A stretch of DNA of 35,769 nucleotides from Anaerolineales bacterium (GTDB lineage Bacteria; Chloroflexota; Anaerolineae; Anaerolineales; DRKV01): NCBI GenBank assembly GCA_024763355.1, contig JANTFR010000006.1:1-35769 (forward strand), read 5' to 3'. Numbering within the stretch: position 1 is the stretch's first letter; each line of letters begins with the position of its first letter. Below the pieces are notes generated by a model. It did not search any database, was not told the origin of the DNA, and worked only from the letters and a program-made list of their open reading frames with translations. Position numbers and translations under genes: made by a program. This document shows positions 16,801-23,953 of this stretch, one piece after another.

Positions 16801-17096
16801 TCATCAGCCTCAAGGCGGGCGGTGTGGGTCTCAACCTGACGGCTGCCGACTACGTCCTGCACGTTGACCCCTGGTGGAATCCCGCCGTGGAGATGCAGGC
16901 CACCGACCGCACCCACCGCATTGGGCAGGAACGTCCTGTGTTCGTGTACAAATTCATCACCCGCGATACGGTGGAAGAGAAAATCCTGCAATTGCAGGAG
17001 CGCAAGAAGAACCTCGTCCAGCAGTTGATTAGCACGGAAAGCGCCTTCTTCAAGAACCTGACCCCCGACGACGTGCAGGTGCTTTTCGGGAAGTGA
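13809..17096 (+). CDS. SWIM zinc-finger SNF2-family helicase/translocase
   Basis: A 1095-aa protein. Near the N-terminus a SWIM zinc finger is complete: CxC at Cys71/Cys73 and CxH at Cys82/His84. A middle region of about 500 residues resembles the bacterial SNF2-associated domain. The motor begins near residue 640: Walker A DDMGLGKT ending at Thr667, motif II DESQ at 758-761, motif III MTGTPVEN, and the C-terminal lobe with motif VI (ATDRTHRIGQ). SNF2 proteins use ATP to move on double-stranded DNA and displace bound proteins. Bacterial members act in transcription recycling, repair or phage defence, and the role here is open. The motif II form DESQ replaces DEAH, as is common in bacterial SNF2. 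A small gene follows 10 bp downstream. Confidence 0.94.
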   Translation: MPNLLTWLKPQLIKQWAYPQDYQRGNSLFTKGKVSILEASLERAVCTVNDGWRGTFTVELATYQQHLGFQCSCVRARKGYFCAHAVAVSLAVEKYLQKEVLSSWRWQLGYLKNEDVLKRKKKLATSRLGKPYWLFVLLSQDNWGNYYLQPRRLWLDKLPPDILESIPSLSPEEFADLVRHNPWITDYIKSVTSAFSIEGCINAPKEAAPLVRMLRQHASSRSRSYGYYYSSSSEDALGDLLDLVTDHKIPLMETGKSAPLKALTPLLRVRPVLSLKRKREDLEFALTWMGETISGRTTPIKLKSTYVPLTTRAPMWVRNGAQLLRIEDAYARDETIASLQELQSAATVPQEELEEFAAEISDLLSSGLEVRSRGLTHERVEVEQPVSRLYLSEEEGVLLAKLHFAYGNYAFPYEASLPPQSTTFDPDNWQIVEVARQPEWEEETYKKVRSARYGLKRSGKEYDDNVLLLRTRVDVVDFLIKKVPILLQDGFEIYGEENLKSVRVNRHRPSLSLNVSSGIDWFDLQAAVKFGETEADWREVRRAIRKKQHYIKLADGTIGEIPEEWVKRYRHLFGMTEETEEGMRMSKEQVVLLDQVLQEIDDFQTDEEFERRRERLRNFSSIKEVPLPKGFVGELRPYQKAGYNWLHFLHEYEFGGCLADDMGLGKTVQVLAFLLSLRENSHAQAADLIVVPRSLLVNWQREAERFTPSLKVTLHFGPTRAKEQPAFDDYDLVITTYGTMLRDIEMLKKYRFHYVVLDESQAIKNPLAKTSRAARKLNSEHRLVMTGTPVENTTFELWSQFTFLNPGLLGGLEYFKTEFGTPIEKKQDEEASAFLRRLVYPFILRRTKDQVAPELPPRTERVLYCDMEPAQQKFYHRTRDYYRKQLLSVMESEGMHRARFKILEGLLRLRQICNHPKLVKENFRGDSGKMEVILETLETLRSEGHKALVFSQFVQMLTLLRRELDKQRIPYEYLDGSTTNRQKHVDHFQEDKSIPFFLISLKAGGVGLNLTAADYVLHVDPWWNPAVEMQATDRTHRIGQERPVFVYKFITRDTVEEKILQLQERKKNLVQQLISTESAFFKNLTPDDVQVLFGK

Positions 17097-17106
17097 GGTC
17101 ACTCCG

Positions 17107-17661
17107 ATGATTGCTCCTACTGCTCTCGTGCTGGTTGCCTACCTCCCTGCCCCGCGGGATTTGGAAATCGCCCGGGTTTTAGGCTGGTACCGCATCCCGA
17201 TGCGCTCGGCTCCCAAAGTGATTGCCGTGGATTACCTGGCCTTCTACCAGCCTGCCAGTTTCGGGGAACGCGGCGGACGCATCGAATACGTCGCCGAGGT
17301 GCGCGGCCACGAATTGACCACCCGCGCCCAACTCTTGCAAGACGAACCCGACCACCCCCGCGCCAACGAAACCTACTACAAAATCCAGATTGGGCCTTTG
17401 GAGCCGCTGCCGCGTCCCATCCTGGCCGGCAAGTGGCGGCGGCTGACCTTTCTCTACACCACGGGCGCATACCTGCACAACGCCGCATCCCTGCGCGACC
17501 TGACCGTGCGCGACGAAGAACGCGCCCGCCTGTGGAGCGCCCTGCGCGAGCGCGCCGAAAACGCCGCCCAATACCGCGCCGCCCCCTCCACGCCGGAGAT
17601 ACCTCCCGAAATTCTGGTCTTTCTCGTTGGCTGGGAGGACAAAGACGGTAAAATTGGGTAG
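17107..17661 (+). CDS. Unassigned 184-aa protein, partner of the SNF2 helicase
   Basis: I do not recognise this family with confidence. It starts with a hydrophobic strand (ALVLVAYLPAPRDLEIA), then GWYRIPMRSAPK and a YLAFYQPASFGE stretch, and later YYKIQIGPLEPLPRPI and RRLTFLYTTGAYLHNA. The mix of short strands with conserved-looking Trp/Tyr positions and the Y-K-I-x-I-G pattern hints at a PUA/EVE-like fold, which in other proteins binds modified bases or RNA; this is a hint only. It has no membrane segment or nuclease motif. A GAGG Shine-Dalgarno overlaps the helicase stop, 8 nt before the ATG, so the two proteins are very likely made together. Confidence 0.75.
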   Translation: MIAPTALVLVAYLPAPRDLEIARVLGWYRIPMRSAPKVIAVDYLAFYQPASFGERGGRIEYVAEVRGHELTTRAQLLQDEPDHPRANETYYKIQIGPLEPLPRPILAGKWRRLTFLYTTGAYLHNAASLRDLTVRDEERARLWSALRERAENAAQYRAAPSTPEIPPEILVFLVGWEDKDGKIG

Positions 17662-17664
17662 ATG

Positions 17665-17685
17665 GGAGGCAGGCGCGCTGCCTCC
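17665..17685 (+). terminator. Hairpin after the helicase operon (weak terminator)
   Basis: A perfect 8-bp stem GGAGGCAG/CTGCCTCC with loop GCGCG begins 3 bp after the stop codon. Only GCACTTTG follows, so there is no real T-tract. Confidence 0.4.
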
Positions 17686-17709
17686 GCACTTTGCCCCCAT
17701 CCCATTGCT

Positions 17710-17741
17710 CACATCCTCACATCTACCCCATCTCCTCATCT
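17710..17741. repeat. Four 8-bp phrase units ending exactly at a start codon
   Basis: CACATCCT, CACATCTA, CCCCATCT and CCTCATCT lie in perfect 8-bp register, and the dihydropyrimidinase ATG begins at the next base. No Shine-Dalgarno is present. Confidence 0.75.
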
Positions 17742-19160
17742 ATGAACGCCATCCTCATCAAACACGGAACCATCGTCACCGCCTCGGAAACCTTCCAGGG
17801 CGACCTGCTCATCGAGGGAGAACGCATCGCCCTCATCGGGCAAAATCTCTCCCATCCCAGCGCCGAGGTGATTGACGCCCGCGGCAAGCTCATCATGCCG
17901 GGCGGCATTGACCCTCACACCCATTTCGACCTGGAGATGTTCGATACCGTCTCCTCGGACGACCACTACACCGGACACAAGGCGGCGGCCTTTGGCGGCA
18001 CCACCACGGTCATGGATTTTGTCGTCCAAAACCCCGGCAGCACTTTTCAACGGGATGTAGACATCTGGCGGCGCAAGGCGGAGAAGGCAGCCATCGACTA
18101 CTCCTTCCACATGAACCTGACCCGTTTCGACCCTCAGGTGGCCGCCGACATCCCCTCCCTGGTGGAAATGGGCATCACCACCCTCAAGGTCTTCACCGCC
18201 TACAACGGGCGGCTGCGCCTGGACGACGCCTCCATCTTCCGCGCCCTGCGAATCGCCAAAGAACACGGGATGCTCGTCATGCTCCACGCCGAAAACGGCG
18301 ACGTCATCGAAGTCCTCGTGGAGGAAGCCCTGGCCGCCGGGCACACCGAACCCGTCTGGCACGCCCTGACGCGGCCTCCTCAGGGGGCGGCGGAGGCCAT
18401 CCTGCGGGTGGCCGGCATGGCTGCGGTGGCCGAAGCGCCTCTCTACGTCGTCCACATGAACACCGCAGGAGGCGTGGATATGCTTCAGTACGCCCGTCAG
18501 CACGGCTACCCGGTGATGGGCGAGACCTGTCCTCAGTACCTGTTTTTCACCATCGAACATTTGCGCCGCCCGGACGGAGCCAAGTGGATTTGCTCTCCCC
18601 CCATGCGCACCGCCGCCGACAATGCCCGCCTGTGGGAAGCCCTGGAACAAAACATCATCCAGACCGTAGGCACCGACCATTGCCCCTTCTTCTACGACGG
18701 CACCACGCCCATTCTCTACGAAGGCCAACCGGTCGCCATCCCCGGCAAGGAATTGGGGGCGCACGATTTCACCAAAATTCCCAACGGCCTGCCGGGCGTG
18801 CAGGACCGCATGCCCGTCCTGTGGACGGAAGGGGTCGTCAAGGGACGCATCACCCCCAACCAGTTCGTGGCCTACACCTCCACCAACGCGGCCAAAATCT
18901 TCGGTCTCTACCCCCGCAAGGGGGCCTTGCTGCCCGGCTCCGACGCCGACATCGTGATTTGGGACCCGGAGAAGCAGGTGGAATACGGCGTCAAGCACTC
19001 CCAGCAGCGCACCGATTACAACCTCTACGAAAACTGGCGCCTGACCGGCTACCCGGAAAAAGTCTTCCTGCGCGGCCGCCTGATTGTGGAGAACGAGCGC
19101 TGGCTGGGACATCGCGGCATGGGACAATTCATCAAACGGCACGCGGGGGAAGTGCTGTAA
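17742..19160 (+). CDS. hydA: Dihydropyrimidinase / D-hydantoinase
   Basis: A 472-aa cyclic amidohydrolase with the complete binuclear metal site: His59 and His61 (DPHTHFD), the carboxylated bridging Lys149 (TTLKVFTAYNG), His182 (LHAENGD), His238 (VHMNTAGG) and Asp312 (GTDHCPF). Spacing agrees closely with known D-hydantoinases. It opens the ring of dihydrouracil, dihydrothymine or hydantoins. In a pyrimidine-breakdown pathway it would act between dihydropyrimidine dehydrogenase and beta-ureidopropionase, but neither gene is in the window, so the natural substrate is uncertain. The ATG at 17742 gives the standard N-terminus (MNAILIKHGTIV); the upstream in-frame extension to 17691 would translate the phrase repeats and is rejected. 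Confidence 0.95.
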   Translation: MNAILIKHGTIVTASETFQGDLLIEGERIALIGQNLSHPSAEVIDARGKLIMPGGIDPHTHFDLEMFDTVSSDDHYTGHKAAAFGGTTTVMDFVVQNPGSTFQRDVDIWRRKAEKAAIDYSFHMNLTRFDPQVAADIPSLVEMGITTLKVFTAYNGRLRLDDASIFRALRIAKEHGMLVMLHAENGDVIEVLVEEALAAGHTEPVWHALTRPPQGAAEAILRVAGMAAVAEAPLYVVHMNTAGGVDMLQYARQHGYPVMGETCPQYLFFTIEHLRRPDGAKWICSPPMRTAADNARLWEALEQNIIQTVGTDHCPFFYDGTTPILYEGQPVAIPGKELGAHDFTKIPNGLPGVQDRMPVLWTEGVVKGRITPNQFVAYTSTNAAKIFGLYPRKGALLPGSDADIVIWDPEKQVEYGVKHSQQRTDYNLYENWRLTGYPEKVFLRGRLIVENERWLGHRGMGQFIKRHAGEVL

Positions 19161-19170
19161 CAACCCAACC

Positions 19171-19204
19171 AGGAGATGGTCACTTTGGAACGTGACCATC
19201 TCCT
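19171..19204. repeat. 13-bp-arm palindrome (GGTCAC...GTGACC)
   Basis: AGGAGATGGTCAC (19171-19183) and its perfect reverse complement (19192-19204) surround TTTGGAAC. It lies 10 bp after the dihydropyrimidinase stop. The GTCACTT...GTGAC core recalls the palindrome at 2607-2643. An in-frame ATG inside it (19176) is an unlikely start for the next gene. Confidence 0.8.
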
Positions 19205-19214
19205 TCCCCCTGCC

Positions 19215-20669
19215 ATGCCCTCCCTTCGGCGCTCCCCCTGGATGTTTTTCGCCCTCCTGGCGATGGGGCTATACGCCGCGGTGCTCGCCGCCGGCTTCCT
19301 CCAGCCGCGCCCGGCCGTGGAGATTCCCTGGTGGCCGCAGGGAAGTTTATCGCTGGGGGTACAGACTTTCTCCTGGCCCTTCGCGCTTAGTTTGACGGCT
19401 CTCACCTTGACCGTCCTCCTGACCGCCCCGGCGCGGGGCGCACGCCAGCCGCTGGCCTGGGGAAGCGGCCTTTTCGTCCTCCTGGCGGGGATGGCCGCCC
19501 TCTTCTCCGCCAATTTCCTGACCCTCACCCTGGCGTGGGCTTTGCTGGACGCCTTCGAATTAGGCGTGCTTCTCTTCCAGGCCCCCACCAACACGGAGCG
19601 CGGCCGGGTAGTTGCGCTCTTTGCCGCCCGTTTCGGAGGCATGATGCTGGTCGCCTGGCTGGCAGCGGTTCAGGGAGCCAGAGGGCGCATCCTCCGTCCG
19701 GCGGCCTATGAGATTGTCCTGCTCCTGGCGGTCGCCATGCGCCTGGGAGTTTTTCCGCCCCACGCCCCTTTTTTGCGCGAATCGCAACCCTTGCGCCAGG
19801 GGCTGGGAACCACCCTGCGGCTGGTCTCGCCCGCCGCCAGTCTGTGGCTCCTGACGGAAATCGTCCGCGGCGGGCTGTTGCCGTGGTTGATGGCCGCGGC
19901 GCTGGCAGCCGGGCTGACGGGGGCGCTTAACTGGCTAATGGCCCCCAACGCCCTGGATGGACGCCCCTTTTGGGTGCTGGGCATCTCCTCCCTGGCGGTC
20001 GGCGCCGCGCTGAACGGGAATCCCTACGCCGCCCTTTCGTGGGGGATTGTGATGATAGTCTGCGGCGGGACGCTTTTTCTGACCTCCTTGCGGGAACCCG
20101 CCCTGGCCTGGATTCCCCTCCTGGCAACGGCCCTCCTGGTCGGGCTGCCCTACACGCCGGGATGGAGCGCCGCCCAGGGCTACCTGCCGCTTGGGGGCGG
20201 CGTTTCCTGGCTCTGGATGACCGTCCACTTCCTGATGACCGTCGGCTACGTGCGCTTTCTGTGGCCGGGAAGTCCCTCTCCGCCTTTGACACGCGGGGAG
20301 CGCGCCGCTTATGTCTTCGGGATAGCCATCCTCTTGGGAAGCGGGATTTTTCTGGGGGCGCGGCTGACGATAGAGGCGCCCCCAGGAAAATGGGAGCATC
20401 TGGCCGGGCTGGCAGGGGGTGCGCTGCTCCTTTGGGGGATGTATCGCTTTGGGGACCGCCTGCCCCGCCCCAAAGGGAGTCTGCTCCCCTCTCTCCGGCG
20501 GCTGCTCTCGTTTGATTGGCTCTACCGTCGTCTGTGGGAGGCCTTCCGCTTCCTGACCGTCATCTCCCAAAAATTCGCCGCCACGCTGGAGGGGGAAAGC
20601 GGCCTGGTGTGGATGCTCGTCTTGCTGCTGGTGCTGATAGCGGCTTTATTCTCCGGAGGCCCGCAGTGA
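19215..20669 (+). CDS. Complex-I-like antiporter-type membrane subunit (NuoL/M/N superfamily, divergent)
   Basis: A 484-aa, extremely hydrophobic protein with about 13 membrane segments. It resembles the proton-channel subunits of complex I and related hydrogenases: ANFLTLTLAWALLDAFEL matches the NLLTLYLFWE segment, and MRLGVFPPHAPFLRESQPL matches the fPfHxWLP...A segment. The C-terminal DWLYRRLWEAFRFL also recalls NuoL. The Glu of the WE motif is shifted (WALLDAFE), and no obvious intramembrane Lys is seen at the usual channel positions. The ATG at 19215 is preferred; the ATG at 19176 lies inside a palindrome. The stop overlaps the next start. Likely part of a three-protein membrane module. 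Confidence 0.75.
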   Translation: MPSLRRSPWMFFALLAMGLYAAVLAAGFLQPRPAVEIPWWPQGSLSLGVQTFSWPFALSLTALTLTVLLTAPARGARQPLAWGSGLFVLLAGMAALFSANFLTLTLAWALLDAFELGVLLFQAPTNTERGRVVALFAARFGGMMLVAWLAAVQGARGRILRPAAYEIVLLLAVAMRLGVFPPHAPFLRESQPLRQGLGTTLRLVSPAASLWLLTEIVRGGLLPWLMAAALAAGLTGALNWLMAPNALDGRPFWVLGISSLAVGAALNGNPYAALSWGIVMIVCGGTLFLTSLREPALAWIPLLATALLVGLPYTPGWSAAQGYLPLGGGVSWLWMTVHFLMTVGYVRFLWPGSPSPPLTRGERAAYVFGIAILLGSGIFLGARLTIEAPPGKWEHLAGLAGGALLLWGMYRFGDRLPRPKGSLLPSLRRLLSFDWLYRRLWEAFRFLTVISQKFAATLEGESGLVWMLVLLLVLIAALFSGGPQ

Positions 20670-21244
20670 CGAACGTCTGGACGAGTGTGAGCGCTGCCCT
20701 TCTGGCAGCCTGCGGACTGTGGCTCCTCGCCGGAAGGGGATGGCGCAGTACGCTGACCGCCCTGGGATTGCAATACGCCGCGGCAGCCTTTCTCGTCGCC
20801 CAGATGTGGCCGCCGCGCATGGCATTGGTCAAGGCCCTGGCCGGCTGGGGCGCAGTCCTGATTGTGTTCAGCACGGTTGCCGCCCACCCGCAAGAGGAAA
20901 CGGGGACGGCCGGATGGAGCGAGACGATTTTCCGCCTGACGGCCGGGGGGCTGGTGCTCCTGGCCGTGGTTTCCCTGCTCCCGGATTTGCTCCAGGCCGT
21001 TCCCGGCATCCAGCCTGCTACGCTCCTGGCCGCCGCCTGGCTGATGGGCAGCGGATTACTGCAACTGGGGTTTACCCTGCACCCCCCGCGGGTCGTCGTG
21101 GGCTGGCTCACCGTTTTGACCGGCTTCGAAATCGCCTACGCCGCCGTGGAGCGCTCCCTGCTCATCGCCGCTCTCCTGGCCGGGCTGCACATCGCGCTGG
21201 CGCTGGTCGGGGTTTCCCTGCCGTCCGCGGAGGCAACGGAATGA
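20666..21244 (+). CDS. Small polytopic membrane protein, HyfE/NuoK-like
   Basis: A 192-aa protein with about six membrane helices. The C-terminal part (VVVGWLTVLTGFEIAYAAVE) has a Glu inside a predicted helix, followed by a helix pair, like NuoK and its longer relative HyfE, whose membrane Glu residues relay protons. Size fits HyfE (about 215 aa) better than NuoK (about 100 aa). The GTG start at 20666 overlaps the previous stop (GTGA) and has GGAGG 6 nt upstream, which fixes the start against the longer in-frame version at 20516. The assignment rests on topology, the placed Glu and its position between two NuoN-like genes, so it remains tentative. Confidence 0.6.
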   Translation: MTNVWTSVSAALLAACGLWLLAGRGWRSTLTALGLQYAAAAFLVAQMWPPRMALVKALAGWGAVLIVFSTVAAHPQEETGTAGWSETIFRLTAGGLVLLAVVSLLPDLLQAVPGIQPATLLAAAWLMGSGLLQLGFTLHPPRVVVGWLTVLTGFEIAYAAVERSLLIAALLAGLHIALALVGVSLPSAEATE

Positions 21245-22632
21245 ACGCCGTAGCCGTGTGGATTTTTCTCCCCCTGGCCGTGGGGGGCGTTTTCCTGCTC
21301 ACCGCGGGGTGGAGACCGAAACTGACCGCCCCGCTTGCCGCCGGCCTCGCCGCGCTGCTGGCGCTGGCGGCCTCCGTGACGCCCATAGACCAGCCGATTG
21401 TCCTTTTCGGGCGGACGTTTTTGCTGGCCGGAGGGTGGAATTTCTTCGGGCGAAACATCCTCCTGACGAATGCCGCCCGCCCCTGGCTGGTGTGGTTCTA
21501 CGGGGGCGTCTTCCTGTGGACGGCGGGCGCGGCCTGGGTGGAGGCTTCTCCTCTCCTGGCAAGCGCAGCCTTGCTCAGCGTTCCTCTGGGGATTGCGGCG
21601 CTTGCTGTCCAGCCTTTTGTCTATGCGCCCGTTTTCCTCTTCTTCGCCGCTCTGGCCTGGGTTCCGGCGCTCGTCTGGCGGAAGGGGGAGGCCGGGAAAA
21701 CCGTCTTGCGCTTCCTCACGCTACAATTGCTGGCGCTGCTTTTTCTGCTCTTCGTCGGATGGATGCTGGCAAGCGTGGAGGCTCTCTCCGGGCAGGAGGC
21801 GCTTGCGCTGCGGGCAAGTGTGTTGACGGCCATCGGCATCACGTTTTTGCTGGGCGTTTTCCCCTTCCACGTGTGGTATCCCTCCCTGCAAGGCAGCGGG
21901 CGGGTATACGCGGCCGGGATGCTGCTCACCTTCCTGCCGTGGGCTGGGATGCTCCTGGGGCTGCGTCTGCTGGATACCTACGCCTGGCTGCGGGAAGCGC
22001 CTTTTACCCTCGTGTACCTGCGTTCTGCGGGGATGGCTACCCTGCTGGCTGGCGGTATCCTGGCCCTGCTGGAGACGCACCTGGGGCGCATCTGGGGGTA
22101 CGTCCTGATGGCCGAAAGCGGAGCGGCGCTGCTGGCCGTCGCGCTGTATCCATCGCAAGGATTGCTCCTTTTCAGCGCGGCGGCATGGCCGCATCTCATC
22201 GCCGGAGCATGGGGGGCCTTCGCGCTGACACGTCTCCGCACGCTGCGAGGGAAACTGGATTTCGCCGCCCTGGAGGGCGCGGCCCGCTCCCATCCCCTGG
22301 AAGCGGCGGGGATACTGGTTGCGCTGTTCACGCTGGCCGGATACCCTCTGCTGGCCGCGTTTCCCGTCCGCATGGCGCTGTGGCGGGCCTATGGGATGCT
22401 CTCTCCGCTATGGGGAGCGGCATACCTGGCCGGCCTGGCGGGTATGATGGGCGCCGGATTGCGCGCCCTCGCTGTCCTGGCAATGGGAGAATCCGCAAGG
22501 TGGCAAATACCTTCGCGGAGCATGCGCATCATCCTGTTTCTGGGAATCACGTTGCTCTTCGCCAGCGGGATGCTCTCCCGCCTGATTTTCCCTTTCCTGG
22601 AGGTCCTGGGAGGCCTCTTCCCGCACTTGTAG
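21241..22632 (+). CDS. Complex-I-like antiporter-type membrane subunit (NuoN/M-like)
   Basis: A 463-aa protein with about 13 membrane segments. FLLGVFPFHVWYPSLQGSG matches the conserved FPFHxWLPxAH region of NuoM/N, and DFAALEGAARSHPLEAAG then FTLAGYPLLAAFPVRMALW matches the DLxxLxGLxxxxPxxA...GxPxxxGFxxK region. At the last position the usual Lys is Arg (PVR). In the helix after the FPFH motif, where a Lys normally sits, the sequence is LPWAGMLLGLRL. The ATG overlaps the previous stop (ATGA). The gene closes a three-gene overlapping unit. The superfamily call is good; ion translocation is unproven given the changed residues. Confidence 0.78.
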   Translation: MNAVAVWIFLPLAVGGVFLLTAGWRPKLTAPLAAGLAALLALAASVTPIDQPIVLFGRTFLLAGGWNFFGRNILLTNAARPWLVWFYGGVFLWTAGAAWVEASPLLASAALLSVPLGIAALAVQPFVYAPVFLFFAALAWVPALVWRKGEAGKTVLRFLTLQLLALLFLLFVGWMLASVEALSGQEALALRASVLTAIGITFLLGVFPFHVWYPSLQGSGRVYAAGMLLTFLPWAGMLLGLRLLDTYAWLREAPFTLVYLRSAGMATLLAGGILALLETHLGRIWGYVLMAESGAALLAVALYPSQGLLLFSAAAWPHLIAGAWGAFALTRLRTLRGKLDFAALEGAARSHPLEAAGILVALFTLAGYPLLAAFPVRMALWRAYGMLSPLWGAAYLAGLAGMMGAGLRALAVLAMGESARWQIPSRSMRIILFLGITLLFASGMLSRLIFPFLEVLGGLFPHL

Positions 22633-22642
22633 AGGGACGTGC

Positions 22643-22648
22643 TATAAT
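22643..22648 (+). promoter_or_regulatory. TATAAT -10 box upstream of the coiled-coil/selB unit
   Basis: A perfect TATAAT lies 10 bp after the previous stop codon and 124 bp before the ATG at 22773. No convincing -35 was found. The resulting leader would contain two phrase-repeat arrays. Confidence 0.55.
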
Positions 22649-22656
22649 CGCGGGCG

Positions 22657-22695
22657 TATGAAAGTATAAAAGTTTGCAAATGGCAAGCGGGCAAT
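22657..22695. repeat. 8-bp phrase repeat (nnnGnAAG family)
   Basis: Octamers TATGAAAG, TATAAAAG, TTTGCAAA, then TGGCAAG and CGGGCAAT. It is the complement of the family upstream of 6640, sharing AAGTTTGCAA and GCAAGCGGGC, and matches 30353-30408. Confidence 0.65.
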
Positions 22696-22720
22696 TCAGG
22701 CTGCACTGCCCACTACATAC

Positions 22721-22770
22721 AATTCGTGCAAATTCGTGTACATTCGTGGATATTCGTGAACACTCGTAAA
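22721..22770. repeat. Five tandem 10-bp units of the TTCGTG phrase repeat
   Basis: AATTCGTGCA, AATTCGTGTA, CATTCGTGGA, TATTCGTGAA and CACTCGTAAA lie in exact 10-bp register, ending 2 bp before the ATG at 22773. Same family as 1251-1300, 21 kb away. Confidence 0.88.
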
Positions 22771-22772
22771 TT

Positions 22773-23951
22773 ATGGACATAGACCAACTCGCAAGAAAAC
22801 TGGAATGGCTTGACGAAGAACGTCGACGGGACAAGGCAACGATTGCTTCTCTGCAAGAACGCCTGAGCGCTTACGACGGCCTGCTTTCCGCCGCCCAGCA
22901 GGAAATCAAAGATTTGGGAGCGGAAGTAGCGCGCCTGAAAACGCTTACCAATCGTCTCGACCAGATGGACGAGAGTTTGCTGCAAACTCGCCTGGATGCC
23001 CGCCAGCGCGTCGAAGTCCTGGAAAAACAACTCCGCAAGGCCATGGAAGACAACGAAAAACTGCGCCGGGTGGAAATGCGCAACCTGGAAAACGACCTGG
23101 AATCCTTGCGGCAAACGCTCAAATCCATTCCTGACTTACAAAAAGCGCTGGAAACCCGCGGCACGGAGACCGTCAACTTGCGGCGTGAAATGGGCGAAAT
23201 GCGCCAGCGCGTCGAAGACCTGCGCCATTCCGTGGAAGATTTTGGCCGCACCTACCGCCTGCTTGACGAAGGCCGCCGCCAGGATACCAAGCGGCTGCTG
23301 GACGTGCAGGGAGAGGTCAACGCCCTGCGGAAACGCTTCGACGAATATCGCGCCCAGGTAGACTTGCTGCAGAACCAGTCTCGCAAAGCAGAGAACCGGG
23401 TCGCCGAACTGGACGCCGCCGAACAGGAACGCCGCCAGGCACAGGAGGCCTTCATCGAGCGGCTTTCCATGTGGCAGGTAGAGCGTGACCGCGCCTGGAA
23501 GGAGTGGCAGGAGCGTTTCGAGGCCATCGAGCGCAACGCGGAAACCGTGCAGACCCAACTCCGTCTGGTGGACGAAATGAATCAGACCGTCAAGCGCAGC
23601 CAGCAAGACCTGGAAGCCCTGGCCGAGCGCGTCGAGCGCCGCATCGGGGAAATCTCCGAAATGCAGCGGCTCTCCGAGGAGCGTTTCCGCCAGGAGTGGA
23701 CGACTTTCAAGGCCGATGACCAGAAGCGTTGGACCAACTACACCATCAGCCAGGACGAACAGCGTTCCGAAATCCTGCGCCAGACGGAGCGTCTGGGCAC
23801 CCAGTTGCAAGAACTGGATGACCAAATCAAAGCGCACCAGGAGGCCATCCAGCAAACCACCGACCTGACTTCGCGGCGGCTGCAATCCATGCTGACGCTG
23901 GTGCACGAGTGGGTCGCTACCTTCGAACGGGAATCGGGAGACATTTCCTGA
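22773..23951 (+). CDS. Long coiled-coil protein of unknown function
   Basis: A 392-aa, highly charged protein, almost wholly predicted as coiled coil. Heptad patterns of Leu/Val/Ile with Glu, Arg, Gln and Asp run from about residue 5 to 385, with a short break near PDLQ at about 120. There is no signal peptide, membrane helix or catalytic motif, so it is probably a cytoplasmic structural or scaffold protein. It cannot be assigned to SMC or a known division protein, because no ATPase head or anchor is present. The ATG follows the decamer array with no Shine-Dalgarno. Its stop is only 2 bp before selB, so the two are cotranscribed, though a functional link is not established. Confidence 0.8.
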   Translation: MDIDQLARKLEWLDEERRRDKATIASLQERLSAYDGLLSAAQQEIKDLGAEVARLKTLTNRLDQMDESLLQTRLDARQRVEVLEKQLRKAMEDNEKLRRVEMRNLENDLESLRQTLKSIPDLQKALETRGTETVNLRREMGEMRQRVEDLRHSVEDFGRTYRLLDEGRRQDTKRLLDVQGEVNALRKRFDEYRAQVDLLQNQSRKAENRVAELDAAEQERRQAQEAFIERLSMWQVERDRAWKEWQERFEAIERNAETVQTQLRLVDEMNQTVKRSQQDLEALAERVERRIGEISEMQRLSEERFRQEWTTFKADDQKRWTNYTISQDEQRSEILRQTERLGTQLQELDDQIKAHQEAIQQTTDLTSRRLQSMLTLVHEWVATFERESGDIS

Positions 23952-23953
23952 CC

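Noticed and set aside
14910-17102. 730-aa open frame antisense to the SNF2 helicase
   Set aside because: It is the shadow of a GC-rich gene with strong third-position bias; no domain, no Shine-Dalgarno, and the opposite strand encodes a complete helicase.
22658-22669. Three-codon ORF (Met-Lys-Val) just after the TATAAT at 22643
   Set aside because: It falls in an octamer repeat and is too short to assess; no reason to think it is translated.
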